64,000 nucleotides of DNA from Clostridium sp. OS1-26 (GCF_030915445.1 NZ_CP133264.1:5117208-5181207), one strand, 5' to 3'; positions 45,262 through 54,245 are shown, counted from the first letter of the stretch. Translations and numbers: made by a program. The notes: a model not told the origin generated them from the letters alone.

Positions 45262-46632
45262 TTAGATTGCACTTTTCATAATTCTACGCATTATATTTTC
45301 TGTATTATAGTCTTTTCTACATACTTTATAAGCATACATATTGTTGTCTGCTTTTTTAAAAAGCTCTGTCATTGATTTAAACTCTTTTCCTCTATATGCT
45401 GTTCCAGTAGAAATACTTAAATATAAATCTGAATTATCTAAGTTGAATTCATCTATAGCTTCTTGAAGAAGTTTATTTACTCTCTCCAACTCTTCCTTTA
45501 GGCAGTTATTTAAAATTATTGTAAACTCGTCGCCTCCAATTCTCGCTGCAATCCCATTGTTTCTTTCACAAATAGCATTAATTATTTTAGATGCTTGAAC
45601 AATTAGCTTGTCACCAAAATCATGTCCTAAATTATCATTTACAAGCTTTAGCCCATCTACATCACAAACAATAATTCCTATTTTATCATGTTTTTCTTTA
45701 TCATATTTATTAAGCAGATTTTCAAAATATATTCTGTTATATAAACCAGTAAGCCCATCATGAGTACTCATATAAGTCAGCTCTCTCTCTATTTTTTTCC
45801 TTTCAGTGATGTCCTTGTATATCCCAAATACACCTAATTGCTTATTTTCAAAGATAATTGGATAACCAAGTATACAAACCTCTATTAGACTTCTATCTTT
45901 TTTCAGCCTCACTGCCTCATATTCAATTACATTGCCATCCATAACTTCTTCAGAGATTTTAGTAGCCTCATTTACGGCTCCGCATTGGACAATACGATCA
46001 TTTATATAATAATTTATAAGTTCATCTTTAGAATACCCAAAAAGCTTTTCAAAAGCATAGTTTACATCAATAAATCTATCTTCAGTATCTATTATACATA
46101 TTGCTTCTGGAGAGCTTTCAAAAAGCTTTCTAAAGTAAGTTTTTTGCAATTCTAATGCCTGCTCTGATTTTTTCCTATCGCTAATATCCTTATATACTGC
46201 ATATATTCCAATTTGATTTATGTCGAGTATGACTGGAAAAGCCAGCACACTTACATCTACTAATCCTCCATCTTTTCTTTTTCTTTTGGTTTCTGCAGTA
46301 ACTGTTCCCCCTTGCATAACTATCTCAGATATCTCAAAAGCATCTTTTGTTTCACAACTTGCAATAATATCATCTACAAACAATCCTTTTACTTCATTAT
46401 CTTTATACTGAAAGAGTTTTTCGAAGGATTTGTTGACACTTACTATTCTACTTTTATTGTCTAATATAATAATTGCATCCTCAGAATTTTCAAATAACTC
46501 TGTAAAATAAGTCCTTTGTAACTTTAATTCATCATTCAACTTTTTTAAGTTCTTATTCTCTTTTATGCTAAAATAATTTATCAACAAGGATATGAATATT
46601 ATTGATATACCGTATAAAATAAAATGTATCAT
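45262..46632 (-). CDS. PAS-PAS-GGDEF diguanylate cyclase
   Basis: A 456-aa probable cyclic-di-GMP synthase. One amino-terminal membrane helix (about 2-22) is followed by two PAS domains (about 35-155 and 160-285, each ending with a D(I)(S/T)(D/E)RKK link to the next), then GGDEF. The active-site motif RIGGDEFTIIL is intact, and GLTGLYNR and DVDGLKLVND precede it. The product-inhibition site RxxD is not present in the expected position (RNNG), so feedback control may be missing. ATG at 46632 follows AAGGGGTG. Confidence 0.92.
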   Translation of the reverse strand: MIHFILYGISIIFISLLINYFSIKENKNLKKLNDELKLQRTYFTELFENSEDAIIILDNKSRIVSVNKSFEKLFQYKDNEVKGLFVDDIIASCETKDAFEISEIVMQGGTVTAETKRKRKDGGLVDVSVLAFPVILDINQIGIYAVYKDISDRKKSEQALELQKTYFRKLFESSPEAICIIDTEDRFIDVNYAFEKLFGYSKDELINYYINDRIVQCGAVNEATKISEEVMDGNVIEYEAVRLKKDRSLIEVCILGYPIIFENKQLGVFGIYKDITERKKIERELTYMSTHDGLTGLYNRIYFENLLNKYDKEKHDKIGIIVCDVDGLKLVNDNLGHDFGDKLIVQASKIINAICERNNGIAARIGGDEFTIILNNCLKEELERVNKLLQEAIDEFNLDNSDLYLSISTGTAYRGKEFKSMTELFKKADNNMYAYKVCRKDYNTENIMRRIMKSAI

Positions 46633-46801
46633 TTTAGCACCCCTTAAACTTACTGACAAAGGCATTAAGTTTTCAATAAAATTTAACTTTACATTTAAAT
46701 TTTACCATAAAAATTTTAAATTTTATAGTGAAAAGTAAACTATTTAATCATGTTAGTTTAATAATTTTATTAAAAATATCAATTTAATAGTAAAAACTTT
46801 A

Positions 46802-46837
46802 AAAGCATATAGCAATTATAAAAATGCTATATGCTTT
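46802..46837. terminator. Hairpin between GGDEF and topB genes
   Basis: AAAGCATATAGCA pairs perfectly with TGCTATATGCTTT around a 10-base loop. On the minus strand it can act as the topB terminator. Confidence 0.6.
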
Positions 46838-46882
46838 ACTATACTTTTATTTTACTACAAACAAATCAATTCGTGATAAATC

Positions 46883-46969
46883 TATAGATATTTAACTTCG
46901 ATAATTGACTTAACCAAGGTACCCCTATGAATACCGCTAATAAGTCAAGCATTTAGGTCGGTTTATTTA
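46883..46969. repeat. Palindromic repeat family T, copy C
   Basis: AGATATTTAACTTCGATAAT and TGACTTAACCAAGGTA, then CCCCTATGAATACCGCTAAT and AAGTCAAG, match copy B on its minus strand nearly base for base over the left half. The right terminal repeat has decayed. It lies directly downstream of topB. Confidence 0.75.
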
Positions 46970-46979
46970 TAATTCTAAA

Positions 46980-49163
46980 TTAAAGTTTTAATTTAGAAAG
47001 TGCTTCTGCCAATGCTGAATTCATTGGTGCTTCACTTTCTTGCTTCATCTTCTTCATATAATTTGCTACATCTCTTTTACTGTTCTTGCCTTCCTTATTG
47101 TCAAATCTCTTATTAAAAGAGGCAGCTTTTTCTCTGAAGGTACAAGTTGTACATACATAGATTTGTCCTTCTCCCTGTCCTCTAAGCTCAAGTTTCTTAT
47201 GACAATTCGGGCATCTCGCATTAGTCAACCTAGCTAGATTTTCTCTATGACCACAGGCTCTATCCTGGCATACAAGCATTCTACCCTGTTTACCTTTAAC
47301 CTCAAGCATATATTTGCCACACTCAGGACATTTTTTACCGGTAAGGTTATCATGTTTAAACTTATCGCTGCTTCCCTTAACATCTTCAACTAGCTCTGCT
47401 GCATAATTTCTCATTCTATCTATGAATGCTCTAGGATCTTTCTTTCCTTTACTAATAAGCTCTAATTCTAATTCCCATTCTGCTGTTAACAATGGAGATT
47501 TAAGCTCATCAGGAACTAACTCTATAAGTTGTTTTCCCTTTGATGTTGGAATAATATCTTTTCCATTTTTCTCTACATAGAACATGTTAAATATCTTTTC
47601 TATGATATCAGCTCTTGTAGCTACTGTTCCGATTCCTCCAGTTTCCCCAAGGGTTTTAGCATGCTCTTTATCAATATTTACATACTTTTGTGGTTTTTCC
47701 ATAGCAGATAATAAAGTACCTTCATTAAATCTTGCTGGCGGCTTAGTTTTTAGTTTTTTACTCTCTACTGATGATATATTTAATTTATCACCTTTTTTAA
47801 TTATAGGTAACTCTTGGCTTTCTTTTTCATCCTCATCTTCAGTTAGATCACTGGCTCTGTCATATACCATTTTCCATCCCTTTGACTTTATAACATTACC
47901 TTTTGCTATAAATATTTCTCCATTAATATCTGCAGTTATAGTAGTTTGTAGGTATTCAAAAGGAGGTAACAGAACAGATAAAAATCTTTTAACTACAAGG
48001 TCATAAACATTTCTTTCTTCATTGCTTAAAAGTGCTATCCTTACAGTTTCTTCTGTTGGAATTATAGCATGGTGATCACTTACTTTTCTATTATCTACAA
48101 AGCCTTTGTGTCCATTTATCTTGTTCTTTAATATTTCATTTGTACAGGTTCTATAGTTACCTATCGATATTGCTTTTAAACGCTCTGGTAAAGTAGGTAC
48201 TATATCCGTAGAAATATATCTTGAATCTGTTCTAGGATAAGTTAATATCTTATAATTCTCGTATAATCTTTGCATTATAGATAACGTCTGTTTAGCCGAA
48301 TATCCAAAGATTCTATTAGCATCTCTTTGTAGTTCTGTTAAGTCATAAAGAGCCGGAGCATGTTGCTTCTTATAGCTCTCTGTGACAGCAACTACATTAG
48401 CCTCTTTGCCTTTAGTAGCATTCAGTATTTTATTTGCCTTATCTTCATCAAAAATATTACTATTATTATTTTTATCTCTCCACCCTAAAGTAAATCCTTT
48501 TGCCTTTGCACTTATTACAAAATAATCCTTAGGTTTAAAATTCCTTATTTCTTCTTCACGATTAACTATCATGGCCAAGGTTGCAGATTGTACACGTCCT
48601 GCAGTAAGCTGTGCATTATGCTTACAGGTAAGAGCTCTTGTAATGTTTAATCCTACAACCCAGTCCGCTTCTGCTCTACACTCAGCTGCCCTATATAAAT
48701 TGTCATATTGTGCTGCAGGCTTTAAATTTCTGAACCCTTCTAAGATAGCCTTATCTGTTTGTGATGAAATCCAAAGCCTTTTTGTTGGCTTATTCACTCT
48801 TGCTTTTTCAATTATCCATCTTGCTACTAATTCTCCCTCACGACCAGCATCAGTAGCAATAACAATTTCAGTTACATCTTTTCTATTTAATTGTTCCTTA
48901 ACTGCATTGAACTGCTTACCACTTTGCTTTATAATTACAAGCTTTAAGTGCTTAGGAAGCATCGGTAAATCTTCTAACTTCCAACTTTTATATTTATCAT
49001 CATAAGCTTCTGGATCAGCTAATGTAACTAAATGTCCAAGTGCCCAAGTTACAATATACTTATCTCCTTCTATATATCCATTCCCTTTTTTACTGCATTT
49101 TAAAACTCTTGCGATTTCTCTTCCTACAGAAGGTTTTTCCGCGAGTACTAGTATTTTATTCAT
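46980..49163 (-). CDS. topB: DNA topoisomerase III
   Basis: A 727-aa type IA topoisomerase. An amino-terminal Toprim fold (MNKILVLAEKPSVGREIARV, then IATDAGREGE near 100) is followed by the active-site tyrosine in LTYPRTDSRYI (near 310) and two carboxy-terminal zinc fingers (CPECGKYM..CQDRACG and CPNCHKKL..CTTC) near 610-690. ATG at 49163 has AAAGGAT upstream; the longer frame lacks a site. TopB copies often travel with mobile elements, but here the context looks like plain chromosome. Confidence 0.94.
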   Translation of the reverse strand: MNKILVLAEKPSVGREIARVLKCSKKGNGYIEGDKYIVTWALGHLVTLADPEAYDDKYKSWKLEDLPMLPKHLKLVIIKQSGKQFNAVKEQLNRKDVTEIVIATDAGREGELVARWIIEKARVNKPTKRLWISSQTDKAILEGFRNLKPAAQYDNLYRAAECRAEADWVVGLNITRALTCKHNAQLTAGRVQSATLAMIVNREEEIRNFKPKDYFVISAKAKGFTLGWRDKNNNSNIFDEDKANKILNATKGKEANVVAVTESYKKQHAPALYDLTELQRDANRIFGYSAKQTLSIMQRLYENYKILTYPRTDSRYISTDIVPTLPERLKAISIGNYRTCTNEILKNKINGHKGFVDNRKVSDHHAIIPTEETVRIALLSNEERNVYDLVVKRFLSVLLPPFEYLQTTITADINGEIFIAKGNVIKSKGWKMVYDRASDLTEDEDEKESQELPIIKKGDKLNISSVESKKLKTKPPARFNEGTLLSAMEKPQKYVNIDKEHAKTLGETGGIGTVATRADIIEKIFNMFYVEKNGKDIIPTSKGKQLIELVPDELKSPLLTAEWELELELISKGKKDPRAFIDRMRNYAAELVEDVKGSSDKFKHDNLTGKKCPECGKYMLEVKGKQGRMLVCQDRACGHRENLARLTNARCPNCHKKLELRGQGEGQIYVCTTCTFREKAASFNKRFDNKEGKNSKRDVANYMKKMKQESEAPMNSALAEALSKLKL

Positions 49164-49304
49164 ATTAACAATCCTTTCAATTAGCTGTAAATAACAGCTA
49201 TTTAGTAACCTTATTAATATTAACATAAACTTTCCTATTATTAAAACATATTGTTTTTATAATAGGAAAATTTTAATTAATATATATAATTTTTATTTTA
49301 ATGA

Positions 49305-49333
49305 GTGAAATTTTCGCAAATTTATGATATAAT
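49305..49333 (+). promoter_or_regulatory. Promoter of the ABC-F gene
   Basis: GTGAAA, 17 bases, consensus TATAAT, about 42 bases before the GTG start. Confidence 0.6.
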
Positions 49334-49375
49334 AGCGCGATGAGTGTCAAAATTTAAATAGAGGAAGGTATTAAC

Positions 49376-50965
49376 GTGATTACAGTAACAAATATAAGTT
49401 TAAGATATGGCGAAAGAAAACTTTTTGAAGATGTAAACTTAAAATTTACTCCTGGTAACTGCTATGGTGTTATTGGAGCAAATGGTGCAGGAAAAAGTAC
49501 ATTTTTAAAGATTTTATCAGGAGAAATTGAACCTAATACAGGAGACGTAAGCATGGCTTCTGGTATAAGAATGTCTGTATTAAAGCAGGATCATTATCAA
49601 TATGATGAATTTCAAGTGTTAGAAACAGTTATTATGGGTAATGCAAAGCTTTATCAAATAATAAAGGAAAAAGAAGCTCTTTATGCAAAACCAGAGTTTA
49701 CCGATGAAGATGGAATTAAAGCTTCTGAACTTGAATGTGAATTTGCTGAATTAGACGGTTGGGAAGCAGAAGCTGAAGCTTCTTCAATACTTCAAGGTCT
49801 TGGTATTTCAACAGATCTTCATTATAAAAATATGGCTGACTTATCTGGTTCTGAAAAAGTAAAGGTATTGATTGCACAAGCTTTATTTGGTAAACCAGGC
49901 GTTCTAATTCTAGACGAGCCAACCAACAATTTGGATATAAAATCTATCAATTGGCTAGAAGAGTTTTTAATAAACTTTGAAGGTACGGTTATAGTAGTTT
50001 CCCATGACAGACACTTTTTAAATAAGGTTTGTACACATATGGCCGATGTAGATTTTGGGAAAATCAAGTTATATGTTGGAAACTATGACTTTTGGTATGA
50101 ATCTAGCCAATTAGCTCTTCAACTTATGAAAGACCAAAATAAGAAAAAAGAAGAAAAAATTAAAGACTTACAGGAATTTATAGCTCGTTTTAGTGCTAAT
50201 GCTTCAAAATCTAAACAAGCTACTTCTCGTAAAAAACTATTAGATAAAATCTCAGTAGATGATATTGAACCTTCTACAAGGAGATATCCTTTTGTAGGTT
50301 TTAAACCTGAAAGAGAAGTAGGAAATGACATATTAAGAGTAGATGGACTTACTAAAACTATAGATGGAGAAAAAGTTTTAGATAATGTCAGCTTCATAGT
50401 TTCTAAAGAAGATAAAATAGCTTTTGTTGGAGATAATGAAATTGCTAACACAACCTTATTTAAAATTCTAACTGGAGAGCTTGAACCAGACAGTGGAGAG
50501 TATAGATGGGGTGTTACAATTACAAAAGCATATTTCCCAAAAGATAACTCTGAATTCTTTAATGATGTTGACCTTAATCTAGTAGACTGGCTTCGTCAGT
50601 TCTCTGAAGAAAAATCTGAAAGCTATCTAAGAGGTTTCCTAGGAAGAATGCTATTCTCTGGTGAAGAAGCCCTAAAAGAAGCTAAGGTATTATCTGGTGG
50701 AGAAAAAGTAAGATGTATGCTGTCTAAAATGATGTTAAGTAGTGCAAATGTTCTAATTCTAGACCAACCTACTAACCATCTTGACCTTGAATCTATTACT
50801 GCTTTAAATAATGGTTTAAGAGATTACAGTAGCAATATTTTATTTACATCTCATGACCATCAATTTATACAAACTATTGCTAATAGAATTATTGAAATTA
50901 CACCAACTGGATTGGTTGATAAAAAAGTTACTTATGATGAATATTTAGAAAGCATAAATTCATAA
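49376..50965 (+). CDS. ABC-F family ATPase (YbiT-like ribosome-associated factor)
   Basis: A 529-aa protein with two ABC ATPase domains and no membrane segment. The first has GANGAGKST near 34 and ILDEPTNNLD near 180; the linker between domains (about 255-310) is the P-site-tRNA-interaction motif region. The second has LSGGEKVR and ILDQPTNHLD. Two oddities: the first signature reads LSGSEK instead of LSGGEK, and the second Walker A reads GDNEIANTT, with asparagine where the ATP-binding lysine should be. GTG start after AGGAAGG. Family members act on stalled or antibiotic-bound ribosomes. Confidence 0.9.
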   Translation: MITVTNISLRYGERKLFEDVNLKFTPGNCYGVIGANGAGKSTFLKILSGEIEPNTGDVSMASGIRMSVLKQDHYQYDEFQVLETVIMGNAKLYQIIKEKEALYAKPEFTDEDGIKASELECEFAELDGWEAEAEASSILQGLGISTDLHYKNMADLSGSEKVKVLIAQALFGKPGVLILDEPTNNLDIKSINWLEEFLINFEGTVIVVSHDRHFLNKVCTHMADVDFGKIKLYVGNYDFWYESSQLALQLMKDQNKKKEEKIKDLQEFIARFSANASKSKQATSRKKLLDKISVDDIEPSTRRYPFVGFKPEREVGNDILRVDGLTKTIDGEKVLDNVSFIVSKEDKIAFVGDNEIANTTLFKILTGELEPDSGEYRWGVTITKAYFPKDNSEFFNDVDLNLVDWLRQFSEEKSESYLRGFLGRMLFSGEEALKEAKVLSGGEKVRCMLSKMMLSSANVLILDQPTNHLDLESITALNNGLRDYSSNILFTSHDHQFIQTIANRIIEITPTGLVDKKVTYDEYLESINS

Positions 50966-50980
50966 GACTATAAATTAGAA

Positions 50981-51045
50981 TTTACCCCTTAAAGTAGACA
51001 TTCAGAGAAAATCTCTGTAAAATCTACTCTAAGGGGTAATTTTAT
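50981..51045 (+). terminator. Terminator of the ABC-F gene
   Basis: TTACCCCTTA pairs with TAAGGGGTAA, with inner AGTAGA/TCTAC and CAGAGA/TCTCTG stems, then ATTTTAT. It is larger and more branched than an ordinary terminator. Confidence 0.7.
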
Positions 51046-51083
51046 ATTTAACTAAACATAACTAAATTTATGGAGGCTAACTT

Positions 51084-51353
51084 ATGAGAATATTATTTTA
51101 TTATATTTTACTTATTAATTTATACGGAGTAATAATTATGTATTATGACAAAAGCAGGTCAATAAAGCATCAATGGCGTGTACCTGAATCAAGACTTTTT
51201 TTAATATCACTTATATTAGGTAGTGCTGGAATATTATTGGGAATGTATTTATTTAGACATAAAACAAAACATAAAAAATTCACGATATGTATACCTCTAA
51301 TTCTTATTCTTCAACTTTATGTATTAACAAAATTCGTTTTTCATTTGCTTTAG
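51084..51353 (+). CDS. DUF1294 family membrane protein
   Basis: An 89-aa protein with about three membrane helices. Between them are the family's conserved YDKSRSIKHQWRVPESRLFL and GMYLFRHKTKHKKF stretches. GGAGG precedes the ATG. The function of DUF1294 is not known. Confidence 0.88.
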   Translation: MRILFYYILLINLYGVIIMYYDKSRSIKHQWRVPESRLFLISLILGSAGILLGMYLFRHKTKHKKFTICIPLILILQLYVLTKFVFHLL

Positions 51354-51462
51354 TTTCTTTATTATAGTTGATTATCTTTAAAATAAATTAGCCTTTAATA
51401 TTATCAATAATTAATGTAACGCATATGATAATACTGTAGGAATTTATGAAGGAGTAAAATAT

Positions 51463-51750
51463 ATGGAATATAATCAAATGTATTATCCAACTGAGGACTA
51501 CAATAATTATTCTCCATTGCCAACTCAACACTATCCTATAATGTATAATCAACAACCTATGAGACAGAGAGATGATAACTACTTACTCCCATTATTTTTA
51601 TTAGGTCTATCATCTTATGCCTTAGGTAATGCTTATTATCCTCCACCTTACCCTTATTATATGCCTTATTACCCTACTTATTATCCACCATATCCTGTGC
51701 CTTATTACCCTACTTATTACCCACCATATCCTGTGCCTTATTATCCTTAA
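51463..51750 (+). CDS. Pro/Tyr-rich repeat protein, possible spore-coat or surface protein
   Basis: A 95-aa protein with no signal peptide. The amino half is Tyr/Gln/Asn-rich, a short hydrophobic stretch (LLPLFLLGLSSYALG) follows at about 44-58, and the tail is made of 12-residue repeats YYPTYYPPYPVP. AAGGAG precedes the ATG. CATATGATA about 35 bases upstream resembles the -10 box of the mother-cell sigma factors (CATANNNTA), but no matching -35 box is at the right distance. Tyr-rich low-complexity proteins of this style occur in clostridial spore coats; that role is inference. Confidence 0.65.
   Translation: MEYNQMYYPTEDYNNYSPLPTQHYPIMYNQQPMRQRDDNYLLPLFLLGLSSYALGNAYYPPPYPYYMPYYPTYYPPYPVPYYPTYYPPYPVPYYP
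51664..51747 (+). repeat. 36-bp coding tandem repeat
   Basis: Two 36-bp units differing at one base (51664-51699 and 51700-51735) plus a 12-bp partial third, encoding YYPTYYPPYPVP. Near identity points to recent duplication by slippage. Confidence 0.92.
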
Positions 51751-51826
51751 CTCTATAATCCCCCTCAGTTAGCATAACTTTACAACAGATTGGGAGTTTA
51801 TAAAATTATTAAATATCATATATAGG

Positions 51827-51878
51827 AACAGTTCATACCTTCTAAAATGATTTAGGGTGGCATGAGCTGTTTTATTTT
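51827..51878 (+). terminator. Probable terminator after the Pro/Tyr-rich gene
   Basis: AACAGTTCAT pairs with ATGAGCTGTT (one mismatch) and is followed by TTATTTT; the 25-base loop contains a weak CCTT/AGGG pairing. The rest of 51751-52108 is AT-rich spacer. Confidence 0.55.
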
Positions 51879-52108
51879 AATAATATTGCTTCAATAAGCA
51901 TAGAGATAAGTTGTAATTTTAGAACACTATTTCTTTATTTAGATAGGGTGTTCTTAATTCACTACTATTATTATAATAAATAATATATATCATAGGTAAT
52001 TATTATATCATTTTATAATATTTTTTTAAAATGAATGTATAAATGCTTAATATATTGTATAATTTTAATTATGTATAAATAAATCAATAATAATTTAGGA
52101 GAATAAAT

Positions 52109-52624
52109 ATGGATAGAACAATGCAGGATTATTATTTTAACATATTCCTAAACCTAATAAGAACTACATACATGAACTTAGAAAAGAATTGGGAAAATGT
52201 AGCCAAAGAATCCGGTCTTACTCATGCCCAACAACACGCTTTGTGGATTTTAAATTTTTTAGATGGACTTACTTTAGATCAACTTGGTAATATAGCTCTT
52301 TGGAATAAATCAACTACTTCAGCATTAATAAGCCGTTTAGAAAAAAAAGGATATATAAGAAAGGATAAGTATTTAGATAATAGCAGGGTAATTAAAATTT
52401 ATATTACAGAAGAAGGAAAGTCAGTGCTAGAAAATAGCGTTGCTACAAAAACTGCCTATGAATTCATGGGTCTTTTCGGACAGTTTGAAAATAACGAAAT
52501 AGAATCATTCTTAAAAACATTGCATAAAATTACAGGTATGGTTGGAACATGGGATTTAACAGACTTTGAAAGTTTTTTGAAGATATCTTCTGAAAAAATA
52601 CTTGATAAGGAAACAGAACAATAA
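52109..52624 (+). CDS. MarR family transcriptional regulator
   Basis: A 171-aa winged-helix regulator. The recognition region (LTLDQLGNIALWNKSTTSAL then ISRLEKKGYIRKD) spans about 52-90, and the wing includes DNSRVIKIYITEEG. AGGAG precedes the ATG. The nearby flavodoxin-type oxidoreductase on the opposite strand is a possible target, as many MarR proteins control quinone or oxidative stress enzymes. Confidence 0.9.
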   Translation: MDRTMQDYYFNIFLNLIRTTYMNLEKNWENVAKESGLTHAQQHALWILNFLDGLTLDQLGNIALWNKSTTSALISRLEKKGYIRKDKYLDNSRVIKIYITEEGKSVLENSVATKTAYEFMGLFGQFENNEIESFLKTLHKITGMVGTWDLTDFESFLKISSEKILDKETEQ

Positions 52625-52729
52625 TCTTAGATTCTTCTCTGTTTTGCTTCTAATTATAATAATTTATCATAATTTTTAAATATATATTCATATACTTAAT
52701 ATGTATTCATTTATTGCATAGGAGGTACC

Positions 52730-52972
52730 ATGAATATGAACAATGAGAAATTATTAGAAATACATAGTAAAACTTTGGAATTCGAAAATATAAAATATAT
52801 CTATGTTGAGGATGACCGTTCTATTCTAGTTAAATTAAATAACTCTATATTGAAAATATCAAATGTAGATTATCAACATAAAAGCAGTGTATGCGAAATT
52901 ATAGATCCTGATAATTGTGTATTTGTTGATAAGAGTTATTTAGACAATTTATTGGACAACATGTTTAAATAA
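52730..52972 (+). CDS. Hypothetical protein (80 aa)
   Basis: AGGAGGT directly precedes the ATG at 52730, with a second in-frame ATG 6 bases on at a better distance. The product is small, acidic and soluble, with FENIKYIYVEDDRSILVKLN suggesting alternating beta strands. No known family was recognised. It ends in a good terminator. Confidence 0.7.
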   Translation: MNMNNEKLLEIHSKTLEFENIKYIYVEDDRSILVKLNNSILKISNVDYQHKSSVCEIIDPDNCVFVDKSYLDNLLDNMFK

Positions 52973-53021
52973 TTATACCAGATTTTATACTAAATACTGC
53001 AATATAATTTAAACCACAAAA

Positions 53022-53052
53022 AAGATACTGAAGTTTAACCAGTATCTTAATT
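53022..53052 (+). terminator. Intrinsic terminator of the 80-aa gene
   Basis: AAGATACTG-AAGTTTAAC-CAGTATCTT followed by AATTT. Confidence 0.75.
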
Positions 53053-53118
53053 TAGGAGGCTATTATAGACTAATTTATTTATATTATTAAATCTTATCAT
53101 AATAAATAATCATTTAAT

Positions 53119-53152
53119 TTTAGTAGCACTGCAAATTTACAGTGCTACTAAA
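53119..53152. other. Isolated perfect hairpin
   Basis: TTTAGTAGCACTG pairs with CAGTGCTACTAAA, 13 bp without mismatch and an 8-base loop. No U-tract follows on the plus strand. It directly precedes a tiny open frame with a good ribosome site. Confidence 0.6.
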
Positions 53153-53161
53153 GGGGACTTT

Positions 53162-53218
53162 ATGAATATTATTTTGTATGTTTGGGTTTGTTATTTGGTG
53201 TACATCTTTATTATATGA
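53162..53218 (+). CDS. Possible 18-aa hydrophobic peptide
   Basis: AAGGGGA lies 4 bases before an ATG opening MNIILYVWVCYLVYIFII, almost wholly hydrophobic and long enough to cross a membrane. It could be a small membrane peptide or type I toxin-like peptide, or chance. The hairpin just upstream ends at the ribosome site. Confidence 0.25.
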   Translation: MNIILYVWVCYLVYIFII

Positions 53219-53261
53219 TTTAATTATGTAATAATTATTTCCTTTTGGAAACATTTTGTTA

Positions 53262-53295
53262 ACAACAAAAAGTGCTGATTTGTACTCAGCACTTT
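53262..53295 (-). terminator. Intrinsic terminator of the oxidoreductase gene
   Basis: AAAGTGCTGA-GTACAAA-TCAGCACTTT followed by T-rich sequence on the minus strand. Confidence 0.88.
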
Positions 53296-53313
53296 GATTT
53301 TAAACTGTATAAC

Positions 53314-54030
53314 TTAGTTTAAAATTTCATTAAACATATTACATAGTTCTTGTAAATATCCTTCTCTTACTTTGTCGTCAACATTTGGAACACCGCCTAA
53401 AAACTTATGTTGAATTACTTTCATACCACAGAAACTAAATATTCCTACATCACAAGTCTGTTGCATTGAATTAGTCATTCCGTAGTTATCGTAAGTTTCA
53501 CATGAAGTTCCCATAGGGGTTACAATGATTACCTTTTTGTCTTTTAGCAAATCTGATGAACCTTTTTGTTCATTTGTTGAGCCATCTTTCTTTTGATTAG
53601 AATTTCCCGATTCCTCATTATTGCTATCTGATTTTTCACTAGAATTTTGTTTTGAACTATTTTGTTTCGAATCTCTACTTTGCTGCTTTTGATCATTACT
53701 TTCCTGCTGAGCAGCCAATTCGTAAGAAAATACTCTATCTATATATCCCTTAAGAATAGCCGGCATACCAGTCCACCATATCGGATATATAAATGTAATT
53801 AAATCAGCCCATTCTATATAATTTTGTTCTCTTTTGATATCTTCTGGAGTATTACCTCCACATAGCCCTTCAAAATCAACTGCCCTTAAAATTGGATCAA
53901 ATCCTATAGAATAAAGGTCTCTTACTTCTGTTTTACATCCCTTTTTCATAGAACATTCTTTAACCTTTTCCAAAATGGCATTGGAAAAACTAGCTGAACT
54001 AGGGTGTGCATAAATAATTAAATGATTCAT
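53314..54030 (-). CDS. Flavodoxin-fold NAD(P)H-dependent oxidoreductase with low-complexity insert
   Basis: A 238-aa member of the NAD(P)H:quinone oxidoreductase/flavodoxin_2 family. It has HLIIYAHPSSASFSNAIL at the start and YPIWWTGMPAILKGYIDRVF near 83-101, the FMN-binding and dimer segments. Residues about 107-160 are a Gln/Ser/Asn/Lys-rich insert of about 54 residues that relatives lack; the fold resumes at LLKDKKVIIVTPMG. The insert falls at the loop after the active-site helix and must be disordered. GGAGG precedes the ATG. Confidence 0.9.
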   Translation of the reverse strand: MNHLIIYAHPSSASFSNAILEKVKECSMKKGCKTEVRDLYSIGFDPILRAVDFEGLCGGNTPEDIKREQNYIEWADLITFIYPIWWTGMPAILKGYIDRVFSYELAAQQESNDQKQQSRDSKQNSSKQNSSEKSDSNNEESGNSNQKKDGSTNEQKGSSDLLKDKKVIIVTPMGTSCETYDNYGMTNSMQQTCDVGIFSFCGMKVIQHKFLGGVPNVDDKVREGYLQELCNMFNEILN

Positions 54031-54152
54031 AAAGATGCCTCCGAATTATAATATTTCAATTTAAAACACCTCTATGTTTATTTTTACACTTATTGTTTTT
54101 ACTTATCCAAATTAATTTAAATTTTCAGCATTAATTTTTTATTCCAAGATAA

Positions 54153-54189
54153 AAGACTATAATTTAATAAAAAGTTAAATTATAGTCTT
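54153..54189 (-). terminator. Terminator of the 102-aa membrane protein gene
   Basis: AAGACTATAATTTAA pairs perfectly with TTAAATTATAGTCTT, then TTTTATCTT on the minus strand. Confidence 0.8.
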
Positions 54190-54245
54190 AGTCAATTTTG
54201 CTGCTTTTGTGTATTTTACAAACAAAAGTATACATGATAAGAATA

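Noticed and set aside
51664..51747. Short direct repeats as a CRISPR-like array
   Set aside because: The units are contiguous without spacers and encode an in-frame 12-residue repeat.
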